64,000 nucleotides of DNA, from positions 62,001 to 126,000 of the forward strand of contig NZ_PVTY01000009.1 of assembly GCF_003003175.1 (NCBI RefSeq), given 5' to 3'. Below are positions 57,768 to 64,000 of the stretch, one piece after another; the stretch's first letter is position 1, and every line of letters starts with the position of its first letter. Source of the DNA: Nesterenkonia sandarakina (GTDB lineage: Bacteria > Actinomycetota > Actinomycetes > Actinomycetales > Micrococcaceae). Both the position numbers and the translations under genes were made by a program. A model generated the notes under the pieces. It had not been told where the DNA came from. It worked only from the letters and a program-made list of their open reading frames with translations, and searched no databases.

Positions 57768-59251
57768 GGGCCCTCCCCCTCCCGCACGGGCGCCTCGGCG
57801 CCGGGTCGACCCTGTTCGGTCTCGTAGCGGGCGCGCCAGGTGGAGTTCATCGGGAAGAGGCCGTCCACCGGGTGCCCGGCCTTGACCTGTTCGGCGACCC
57901 AGGCGTCTTCGGCCTCCTTGACCAGTGCCGCCTCGGCCACCTCCTCCGCGATCGCCGGCGGCAGGACGATGACGCCGTCCTCGTCGCCGACGATGACATC
58001 TCCGGGCTGCACGGTGGCTCCCCCGCAGGCGATGGTGAGGTCGGCATCCCAGGGGACGTGCCTGCGGCCGAGCACCGCCGGGTGCGGGCCCTGGCTGAAG
58101 ACCGGCAGTGCGATCTCGGCCACGGTCGCGTAGTCGCGGACCCCGCCGTCGGTGACCACTCCGGCGGCGCCGCGGTGCAGGGCACGCAGCGCCAGGATGT
58201 CGCCCAGGGTTCCGGAGCCGCGCTCCCCGCGCGCCTCGATCACGATGACCTCGCCCGGGTGCACGGAGTCGAACACCTGCTTCTGGGCGTTGAAGCCGCC
58301 GCCGTGGGAGGCGAAGAGATCCTCGCGGTGGGGCACGAAGCGCAGGGTCCGCGCGGTGCCGATGAGCTTGTGCCCGGGGCGGGTCGGGCGCACGCCGTCG
58401 ATGGTGACGTTGTTGTACCCGCGTCTGCGCATCTCCTGGGAGAGCGCGGCCACCGGCACCTGTTCCAATCTGGCGTGCAGCGCGGGGTTGACCCCGGGGA
58501 CCGGCTTCGGCGGCAGGCCGGCGGCCTCCCGGGAGCCCCAGGCCTCTTCGCGCTGAGTGTCGTCCACGCTGGGCAGCGAGCCGAGCGCCGGGTCGAACCC
58601 GCCTGGGCTCTCGGTGACCGGGCTGAGCAGCCGGCCGCTGGTGAGTCCGCCGGCGGCGTCGACCTCGACCTCGATGGTGTCGCCGGGTTCGGCCACGGAG
58701 GCGCCCGCGGGGGTTCCGGTGAGGATGATGTCTCCGGGCTGCAGGGTCAGGTGCTGGGAGAGGTCGGCGATGAGCTGGGTCAGCGGGAAGATCATCGAAC
58801 CGGTGGTGCCGTCCTGGACGAGGTGGCCGTTCTTCCAGGTGCGCACACGCAGCCGGTGCGGGTCCACTGCGGCTGCGTCGATGAGGTCTGGGCCGACCGT
58901 GGTGTAGCCGTCGCGGCCCTTGTTGCGCACATTCGAGCCCTTGTCTGCGGCACGCAGATCGTAGAGCCCCCAGTCGTTGGCCGCTGTGACGGCGCGGACG
59001 TGGCTCCAGGCGTCCTCGGCGCTGACCTGGCGAGCCTCTGTCCCGATGATCAGCGCGATCTCCCCTTCGAAGGCGAGCAGCTCGGTCCCGCCGGGGCGCT
59101 GCACGGCGTCCCCGGAGAGCCCCAGCGAGCTGGTCGGCTTGAAGAAGTAGGACGGGGTGGCGGGACGACGGCCACGCTCTGCGGCTCGGGACTCATAGCT
59201 GATGTGCACGGCGATGATCTTGCCGGGCGTGCCCAGTTCTTGTGCGCTCAT
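57764..59251 (-). CDS. fused FAH-family and RraA-like protein of homoprotocatechuate degradation
   Basis: 495 residues. The first 220 residues are a fumarylacetoacetate-hydrolase-like domain (AFEGEIALIIG, VTAANDWGLYDLRAADKGSNVRNKGRDGYTTVGPDL, ILTGTPAGASV). After a linker, residues about 270-470 are RraA/4-hydroxy-4-methyl-2-oxoglutarate-aldolase-like: ARGERGSGTLGDILALRALHRGAAGVVTDGGVRD. In this pathway the FAH part should be the HpaG-type decarboxylase/isomerase. The RraA part may give the missing isomerase or aldolase activity. That is inferred. Confidence 0.8.
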   Translation of the reverse strand: MSAQELGTPGKIIAVHISYESRAAERGRRPATPSYFFKPTSSLGLSGDAVQRPGGTELLAFEGEIALIIGTEARQVSAEDAWSHVRAVTAANDWGLYDLRAADKGSNVRNKGRDGYTTVGPDLIDAAAVDPHRLRVRTWKNGHLVQDGTTGSMIFPLTQLIADLSQHLTLQPGDIILTGTPAGASVAEPGDTIEVEVDAAGGLTSGRLLSPVTESPGGFDPALGSLPSVDDTQREEAWGSREAAGLPPKPVPGVNPALHARLEQVPVAALSQEMRRRGYNNVTIDGVRPTRPGHKLIGTARTLRFVPHREDLFASHGGGFNAQKQVFDSVHPGEVIVIEARGERGSGTLGDILALRALHRGAAGVVTDGGVRDYATVAEIALPVFSQGPHPAVLGRRHVPWDADLTIACGGATVQPGDVIVGDEDGVIVLPPAIAEEVAEAALVKEAEDAWVAEQVKAGHPVDGLFPMNSTWRARYETEQGRPGAEAPVREGEGP

Positions 59252-59300
59252 ATGGTCTCCTCGACGAGCCGGCCCGGATCGCTCCGGCAGATGATATTTC

Positions 59301-59316
59301 AGATCGTATACGGTAT
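59301..59316 (-). promoter_or_regulatory. Hpa operon operator/promoter
   Basis: The palindrome CGTATACG at 59305-59312 in the context GATCGTATACGGTA resembles GntR/FCD operators. Read on the minus strand it overlaps a TACGAT -10-like box, with a TTGTGC-like -35 further upstream. A leftward transcript would begin about 45-50 bases before ATG 59251. Confidence 0.5.
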
Positions 59317-59509
59317 GTGATGTGGGGCACAAGAGGACTCGTTGATCTGGTCACACCGCGAGGGGTTGTGCGCTCCGGTTCCGCTCTGCCCCGCTCGATC
59401 GCGTCATCGAGAGTTCAATTCGTGCAGCTTTTTCTGGTCTCGAGGCCTTAAACGGCGGTCGAACTGCACAATCGAGGCCGGCTCCACCGTCGCAGGGGTC
59501 GTCGGACGC

Positions 59510-59545
59510 ACGAAGGGGAGCCCCCACATCGGGACTCCCCTTCGT
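59510..59545. terminator. 11-bp stem hairpin between operons
   Basis: ACGAAGGGGAG (59510-59520) pairs with CTCCCCTTCGT (59535-59545) around a 14-base loop. It follows the His-rich gene (stop at 59594) and may end the zinc operon transcript. No U-tract. Confidence 0.5.
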
Positions 59546-59593
59546 GCCTTGCTGCGACTCGGCTGAAACCCCGCCGGGCTATGCCGGTCGCGC

Positions 59594-59758
59594 TCAGTGC
59601 TCGTCGTAATGATCCTCGTGGACTGCGTGGCGGTGGCCGTCGTGGACATAGTCGACGTGATCATCGTGCTCCACAGCCTCGTGGCCACAATTCTCTCCGT
59701 GGACGTGGTCGTCGAGCTTGTGCTCGGCAGTCCGGTGCTCGGCCGGGTTCTCAGTCAT
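59594..59758 (-). CDS. His-rich 54-residue metal-binding protein
   Basis: The frame from ATG 59758 reads 54 residues, 13 of them His, with one Cys in HGENCGH and pairs such as HDDHVDYVHDGHRH; the end is HYDEH. It starts inside the last codons of the ArsR-type gene (8-base overlap). I recall similar short His-rich proteins beside ArsR/SmtB regulators in other actinobacteria, sometimes annotated as zinc transporters although they have no membrane helix. A zinc buffer or chaperone role is likely. Confidence 0.75.
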   Translation of the reverse strand: MTENPAEHRTAEHKLDDHVHGENCGHEAVEHDDHVDYVHDGHRHAVHEDHYDEH

Positions 59759-60101
59759 GATGATGCTCCTTGCCGGCGGACGCTACCGCCGATTGCTGGG
59801 GTAGACGCTCGGGTAGAGGTTCTCGCGCGTGCGCCATGGCATCGGCGATGACATGGGAGACGTGGTCGTCGGCCAATCGGTGTTCGACCTCTCGCCCGTG
59901 ACGGTCGGCCAGCACAAGCCCCGCCTGCTTCAGTGTCCGCAGATGCTGTGAGACCAGCGGCTGCGACATCGACGTGAGCTGGACCAGCTCAGTCACGGTC
60001 TTGTGAGACGACGCCATCTGGCAGAGCAGCAGGAGCCTCGACTCGTGGCCGAGAACCTTGAACAGTTGGGCCGCGCTGATCAGCGCCGGGTCATCACGCA
60101 C
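59751..60101 (-). CDS. SmtB/ArsR-family zinc-sensing repressor
   Basis: 116 residues. Winged helix: ALISAAQLFKVLGHESRLLLLCQMASSHKTVTELVQLTSMSQPLVSQHLRTLKQAGLV. The C-terminal helix has DDHVSHVIADAMAHARE, an exact D-x-H-x10-H-x2-E alpha5 zinc site as in SmtB/CzrA. The protein should leave its operator (60122-60145) when zinc binds, so both genes would be induced by zinc. Confidence 0.88.
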   Translation of the reverse strand: MRDDPALISAAQLFKVLGHESRLLLLCQMASSHKTVTELVQLTSMSQPLVSQHLRTLKQAGLVLADRHGREVEHRLADDHVSHVIADAMAHAREPLPERLPQQSAVASAGKEHHHD

Positions 60102-60121
60102 AGTCAGAGCACATCACACAC

Positions 60122-60145
60122 ATAAACGTATTGCAATGTATTTAT
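60122..60145. promoter_or_regulatory. AT-rich 24-bp operator of the SmtB-type regulator
   Basis: ATAAA and TTTAT at the ends frame a TTGCAA centre, an imperfect palindrome of 24 bp. It is the most AT-rich point of this GC-rich region. It lies 20 bases before the regulator start and overlaps the end of the upstream gene. Confidence 0.65.
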
Positions 60146-60480
60146 TGAGACGCACTCTCATCTGTCGCATCCAGCGCGTCGAGCTCGACCAGCACCTCTT
60201 TCGCCGCCGCGATCCTCTCCGCCTCGGGGAGCTGCCACCAGTAGGGACCACGCTCCCCCAGCCCGGTCTTGGCCAGGCCGACCCGTCTCCGAGAGGCGGC
60301 CACCCGATCCGCGTCGCCGGACTTCTTCCCGGCCCCGACCCCGGATCTGCCGCGGCCCAGGTGGGACTTCAGTGCCGCGACCAGCTCCTCGGGCAGCGCC
60401 GGGTCGGTCCGGCGCCAGCGGCGTCCCTTGATCACCAGCCAGCGCTCGGACTCCTCGGCGGACTGCGTTTCCTCAGACAT
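60142..60480 (-). CDS. conserved actinobacterial small protein (often annotated Tol-like)
   Basis: 112 residues. RWLVIKGRRWRRTDPALPEELVAALKSHLGRGRSGVG ... RRRVGLAKTGLGERGPYWWQLP: the pattern is common in actinobacteria under a 'biopolymer transporter Tol' label with no evidence of that role. No transmembrane helix. The start at 60480 lies six bases after GGAG. A divergent neighbour is the photolyase. Confidence 0.75.
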   Translation of the reverse strand: MSEETQSAEESERWLVIKGRRWRRTDPALPEELVAALKSHLGRGRSGVGAGKKSGDADRVAASRRRVGLAKTGLGERGPYWWQLPEAERIAAAKEVLVELDALDATDESASQ

Positions 60481-60580
60481 CGTCATCTCCTTCACCAGCC
60501 CAGTTGATGAGCGGGTTCCCCTGCTACTGTGCCAGCCAGGACGGCCGCTCGCGCGGCGACGCTTCGCCGAAAGGGCACTG

Positions 60581-61966
60581 ATGACCCGCACGCTCCTCTG
60601 GTTCCGCGACGATCTGCGCACCGCAGACCACGAAGCGCTGCTCACCGCCTGCCAGCGCGCGCAGAATCCGGGCGACGTCGTCGCACTCTATGTCCTCGAT
60701 GAGGTCAGCCCGGGAGTCCGCCCGCTGGGCGGTGCGGTCAAATGGTGGCTGCACCACGCACTGGAGTCGCTGCGCGCCGATCTCGGCGACCTCGGCATCC
60801 CGCTGCTGCTGCGGGCAGGAGACCCTGCAGAGATCCTTCCCGCCCTGGCCAAGGAGCTCGGCGCGGACAAGGTGCAGTGGTCGCGGCGCTATGGCGGCCC
60901 CGAGCGCGCGGTGGACGCCGGCATCAAGGCCGCACTGCCTGACCACGGCATCGAGGTGGAGAGCTTCAACGCCTCGCTGCTGCATGAGCCCTGGACCGTG
61001 CAGACCAACACCGGCGGCCCCTACAAGGTCTACACCCCCTTCTGGAAGCAGATCAGCGTCCGGGATCCCGGCGCCCCGCTGGAGCGCCCCGCTCCGCTGG
61101 GCCCCCTCGCGGACGCCGAGGCTGCACTTCCCGCGCTGAACCAGGGCTCCGGGAACCTGCAGGACTGGGAGCTGCTGCCCACCCGTCCGGACTGGGCCGG
61201 CGGCCTGCGCGAGAACTGGACCCCCACCGAGGCCGGAGGCCATCAGCGGCTGCGCGAGTTTCTGGAGGACCAGGTCCAGGACTACGACGACGCACGGGAC
61301 GTCCCGGCCGGGGACGGCACCTCGCGGGTCTCGCCCTACCTGCGCTTCGGCCAACTCAGCCCGCGCCAGGTCTGGCATGCCGCCCACCAGCAGACCGACG
61401 AGGCGGTGCACAAGTTCCTCTCCGAGATCGGCTGGCGCGAGTTCTGCTGGCACCTGCTCTTCCACTTCCCGCAGCTGCCGCACACCAATCTGCGCGCCCA
61501 GTTCGACGCCTACCCCTGGAAGTCCCGCCACGAGGCGCCCGAGGACTTCCGCGCCTGGACCAGGGGCGAGACCGGTTTCCCCTGGGTGGACGCCGGCCAG
61601 CGCCAGCTCTGGGAGACCGGGCACATGCACAACCGGGTCCGAATGGCCTCGGCCAGCCTGTTGATCAAGAACCTGGGCATCGACTGGCGTGAGGGTGAGG
61701 CCTGGTTCTGGGACACCCTGGTCGACGCCGACGCCGCATCCAACCCCGCAAACTGGCAGTGGGTGGCCGGCTGCGGGATGGACGCCGCCCCGTACTTCCG
61801 CATCTTCAACCCGGAGCGCCAGCGGGAACGCTTCGACCCCAAGGGCGCCTATATCAACGCCTGGATCCCGGAGCTCAACAGCCCCGAGTATGCCGACCCC
61901 ATCGTGGACCTGAAGGCCTCGCGCGAGGAGGCGCTGGAGCACTACAGCCAGATCAGCGGCAAGTGA
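60581..61966 (+). CDS. phr: deoxyribodipyrimidine photolyase (CPD class I type)
   Basis: 461 residues. N-terminal antenna domain MTRTLLWFRDDLRTADHEAL. FAD-binding region with IGWREFCWHLLFHFPQLPH, ARGETGFPWVDAGQRQLWETGHMHNRVRMASASLLIKNLGIDWREG and NPANWQWVAGCGMDAAPYFRIFNP. The enzyme uses light to split cyclobutane pyrimidine dimers. ATG 60581 begins at the family start. Confidence 0.93.
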   Translation: MTRTLLWFRDDLRTADHEALLTACQRAQNPGDVVALYVLDEVSPGVRPLGGAVKWWLHHALESLRADLGDLGIPLLLRAGDPAEILPALAKELGADKVQWSRRYGGPERAVDAGIKAALPDHGIEVESFNASLLHEPWTVQTNTGGPYKVYTPFWKQISVRDPGAPLERPAPLGPLADAEAALPALNQGSGNLQDWELLPTRPDWAGGLRENWTPTEAGGHQRLREFLEDQVQDYDDARDVPAGDGTSRVSPYLRFGQLSPRQVWHAAHQQTDEAVHKFLSEIGWREFCWHLLFHFPQLPHTNLRAQFDAYPWKSRHEAPEDFRAWTRGETGFPWVDAGQRQLWETGHMHNRVRMASASLLIKNLGIDWREGEAWFWDTLVDADAASNPANWQWVAGCGMDAAPYFRIFNPERQRERFDPKGAYINAWIPELNSPEYADPIVDLKASREEALEHYSQISGK

Positions 61967-61993
61967 CCTGGCTCGCGGGTCCCAGCCATGAGG

Positions 61994-62125
61994 TAGAGTA
62001 GGGAACTTGGTGGCCACCACGTGTGGATGCCTGCGTCGTAAGAACGCCTTGATCAACGGGGCCGTGTTTTCCACCGGCCCACGTTTCAGCAGTGATTTTC
62101 TCGCGGCGACCGAGTGCATCAACCG
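61994..62125 (+). promoter_or_regulatory. structured 5' leader of the RNA helicase gene
   Basis: TAGAGT at 61994-61999 is a likely -10, giving a leader of about 120 bases. It contains the hairpin GGGCCG/CGGCCC (62059-62064 with 62075-62080) and other pairable segments. RNA-helicase genes of this kind are often cold-induced and autoregulated through long leaders. Confidence 0.5.
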
Positions 62126-63607
62126 ATGCCTTCGCCCTATGCCAGACCAGTCCCAGGCAGGAATACCCCTGCCTCCTCTGTGTCTGGCGCTTTCCGAAAG
62201 GCTCCCGCCATTTCTGAGACCCAGACCTTCGCCGACCTCAACGTTCCCGCACCGCTGGTGCGCGCACTCGCTGCAGACGGCAAGATTGACGCTTTCGCGA
62301 TCCAGCAGCAGACCCTGGCCGACACCCTCGGCGGACGCGACGTCCTCGGCCGCGGCAAGACCGGCTCCGGCAAGACCCTCGCCTTCTCCATCCCGATGGT
62401 CGCCCGCCTCGGTGAGAAGAACGCTGCCAAGAACCGCCGCCCCGGCCGCCCGCTCGGCCTGATCCTGGCTCCCACCCGCGAGCTGGCCACCCAGATCAAT
62501 GCGGTGCTCGAGCCCCTCGCGGCCTCGTACAACCTCAAGACCACCACGATCTTCGGCGGCGTCACCGCCTCGCGCCAGATCAACGCGCTGAAGTCCGGCG
62601 TGGACATCGTCGTGGCCTGCCCCGGCCGCCTCGAGGACCTGCTCAACCAGCGCGCCCTGAGCCTCGAGTCCGTCGAGATCACCGTGTTGGACGAGGCCGA
62701 TCACATGGCAGACCTCGGCTTCCTCCCTGTGGTCACCCGGCTGCTGGAGAAGACCGACTCCAAGGGTCAGCGGCTCTTCTTCTCCGCCACCCTGGACAAC
62801 GGTGTGGACAAGCTGGTCAAGCGCTTCCTGAACAACCAGGTGCTGCACTCCGTGGATGAGGCGACCTCCCATGTCTCCGCGATGACGCACCACGTCTTCG
62901 AGGTCCACAACGACGACAAGCGCGACCTGGTGAAGCAGCTGGCCTCCGGCACCGGACGCCGCATCCTCTTCACCCGCACCAAGCACCAGGCCAAGAAGCT
63001 GGCCAAGCAGCTCACCGATCAGGGCACCCCCGCGGTGGACCTGCACGGCAACCTGTCGCAGTCCCAGCGTGACCGCAACCTCGCCGCGTTCGGCGAGGGC
63101 GACATCAAGGTCCTGGTCGCCACCGACGTCGCAGCCCGCGGCGTCCACGTGGACTCGGTGGAGCTCGTGGTCCACGTGGATCCGCCGGCAGAGCACAAGG
63201 CATACCTGCACCGCTCGGGCCGCACCGCCCGCGCCGGCAGCGCCGGTGACGTGGTCACGGTGATGCTCCCCGAGCAGCGCCGCGACACGCAGGCGCTGCT
63301 GCGCAAGGCAGCGATCGCCGTGCACCCGATCCGGGTGAACGCCGAGTCCGAGGCCGTGAGCGAACTGGTCGGCGCCACCGCCGAGTTCGTCAAGCCCGCC
63401 CCACGCGCTCCCGTCCAGCAGCAGCCCCGCCGTCGTCCCGGCACCTCTTCGCCTCGCGGCGGCGGTCCGGCACGCGGCGGTCGCGGCGGATCGGGTGGCC
63501 CCGGCGGCCAGTCCCGCGGCGGATCGAGCGGTCCCGCCCGTGGCGGTCGGCCCTCCGGACGCAGCGGCGCCGGCGCGGCAGGCCGGTCCTCACGTCCAGC
63601 ACGCTGA
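62126..63607 (+). CDS. DEAD-box RNA helicase
   Basis: 493 residues. Q motif FADLNVPAPLVRALAADGKIDAFAIQQQTL; motif I GRGKTGSGKT; Ia PTRELATQ; II VLDEADHMADLGF; III FFSATL; V/VI TDVAARGVHVDSVELVVHVD and HRSGRTARAG. A C-terminal tail of about 60 residues is Gly/Arg/Pro-rich (RGG-like), for RNA binding. ATG 62126 is used although no ribosome site is evident, so a nearby start could also be right. Confidence 0.92.
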   Translation: MPSPYARPVPGRNTPASSVSGAFRKAPAISETQTFADLNVPAPLVRALAADGKIDAFAIQQQTLADTLGGRDVLGRGKTGSGKTLAFSIPMVARLGEKNAAKNRRPGRPLGLILAPTRELATQINAVLEPLAASYNLKTTTIFGGVTASRQINALKSGVDIVVACPGRLEDLLNQRALSLESVEITVLDEADHMADLGFLPVVTRLLEKTDSKGQRLFFSATLDNGVDKLVKRFLNNQVLHSVDEATSHVSAMTHHVFEVHNDDKRDLVKQLASGTGRRILFTRTKHQAKKLAKQLTDQGTPAVDLHGNLSQSQRDRNLAAFGEGDIKVLVATDVAARGVHVDSVELVVHVDPPAEHKAYLHRSGRTARAGSAGDVVTVMLPEQRRDTQALLRKAAIAVHPIRVNAESEAVSELVGATAEFVKPAPRAPVQQQPRRRPGTSSPRGGGPARGGRGGSGGPGGQSRGGSSGPARGGRPSGRSGAGAAGRSSRPAR

Positions 63608-63654
63608 ACCATTGAGGTCATGACACTGACCGCATAAGGACATTACCGCAGATG

Positions 63655-63681
63655 GGCGGGCCCTCAGGGCCCGCCTATTTG
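63655..63681 (+). terminator. intrinsic terminator of the helicase gene
   Basis: GGCGGGCCCT pairs with AGGGCCCGCC (63655-63664 with 63666-63675) and is followed by TATTTGC. It ends the helicase transcript before the GAF-domain gene. Confidence 0.7.
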
Positions 63682-63734
63682 CGTATTCTGAGCGTTAACA
63701 ATTGCGGTACAAAAGCTTTTTTGAGGAGCCCGGT

Positions 63735-64000
63735 ATGTTGGACGAAAAGAGCAGACAAAGTGCACTTGACGCCCTGAGGGTCCTCGACACTCCCCCCGAC
63801 GAACGCGTGGACCGGATCACCCGGCTCGCGCAGCAGATCTTCGGCGTCCCGATGGTCAGCGTCAACCTGCTCGACCGGGATCGTCAATGGCGCAAGTCGG
63901 AGATCGGCCTCGGCGTGCGCGAGGTCCCCCGTACCGACGCGTTCTGCGACGCCACGATCGCCCAGACCGGCACCTTCGTGATCGAGGACGCCGCGCAGGA
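63735..64000 (+). CDS. GAF-domain signalling protein, C-terminus outside the window
   Basis: 88 residues before the edge. SALDALRVLDTPPDERVDRITRLAQQIFGVPMVSVNLLDRDRQWRKSEIGL is the start of a GAF domain like those in actinobacterial diguanylate cyclases, phosphodiesterases and sensor kinases. Which output domain follows cannot be seen. Ribosome site GAGGAG at 63723-63728. Confidence 0.8.
   Translation, partial: MLDEKSRQSALDALRVLDTPPDERVDRITRLAQQIFGVPMVSVNLLDRDRQWRKSEIGLGVREVPRTDAFCDATIAQTGTFVIEDAAQ

Larger units (their letters stand above)
59252..59593. promoter_or_regulatory. 342-base intergenic region between the zinc operon and the Hpa operon
   Basis: It holds the Hpa promoter and operator at its left end and an inverted repeat (59510-59545) at its right end. 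The middle, about 59335-59500, shows no gene or motif I can name; short open frames there look accidental. Confidence 0.6.

Noticed and set aside
60524-63325. A 933-codon open frame on the minus strand
   Set aside because: It lies antisense to the photolyase and helicase genes, which have full domain motifs. Long antisense frames are expected in very GC-rich codon-biased DNA, and its translation has no recognisable domain.

Overview
The window is high-GC DNA with actinobacterial features: TANNNT -10 boxes, several leaderless or near-leaderless starts, ATGA-coupled genes, a GPP34-family protein and a DesK/DesR-type two-component pair. The gene content suggests a member of the Micrococcales (Micrococcaceae-like). 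That placement is an inference, because no rRNA or other marker gene is present. No CRISPR array, insertion sequence or complete tRNA was seen.

Positions 1 to about 29.9 kb are the right part of a siphovirus-type prophage. Almost all of it is one leftward (minus-strand) programme. It starts at a divergent immunity switch at 27.19-27.37 kb and runs through small early genes, a Bet/RecT annealase, SSB, a replication gene carrying candidate iterons and a VRR-NUC nuclease. It continues through the terminase, portal, MuF protein, protease/scaffold, decoration protein, Mu gpT-like capsid, connectors and tail tube. The visible part ends with the tail chaperones (with a -1 frameshift) and a tape measure protein cut by the window edge. 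Rightward from the switch lie the repressor, an unrecognised cytosolic plus membrane protein pair and an ImmA/IrrE-type protease. The prophage ends at a 3'-tRNA fragment (tRNA-His-like) followed by a terminator, which is the probable attachment site. Integrase, lysis and tail-tip genes are not in the window. Several rightward single genes interrupt the leftward operon and look like lysogenic cargo: a lipoprotein beside the tape measure, a zinc ribbon, two unknowns and a membrane-anchored protein. A polysaccharide pyruvyl transferase gene sits between the two terminase genes. GC-rich hairpins with a shared flank mark many gene boundaries.

Positions 29.9-49.4 kb are chromosomal. They hold a fatty-acyl-CoA ligase, a frameshifted GPP34 gene, a flavodoxin-like reductase, a DUF5996 protein, an SDR, a VOC protein and an ABC-2 exporter divergent from a DesK/DesR-like pair. 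A stress cluster follows (two tandem-domain universal stress proteins, a zinc alcohol dehydrogenase, a PNPOx-like protein, a PLDc_N-like membrane protein and a BON protein) with two DosR-like palindromes, then an ABC-F ATPase and a DUF2200 protein.

Positions 49.4-59.3 kb are an eight-gene leftward operon for homoprotocatechuate (3,4-dihydroxyphenylacetate) meta-cleavage. Its genes encode an FAH-RraA fusion, a GntR regulator, HpaE, HpaD, HpaH, HpaI, a flavin hydroxylase and succinate-semialdehyde dehydrogenase. Together they convert the aromatic ring to pyruvate and succinate. The rest holds a zinc-sensing SmtB-type repressor with a His-rich 54-residue protein, a photolyase, a DEAD-box RNA helicase with a structured leader, and the start of a GAF-domain gene.
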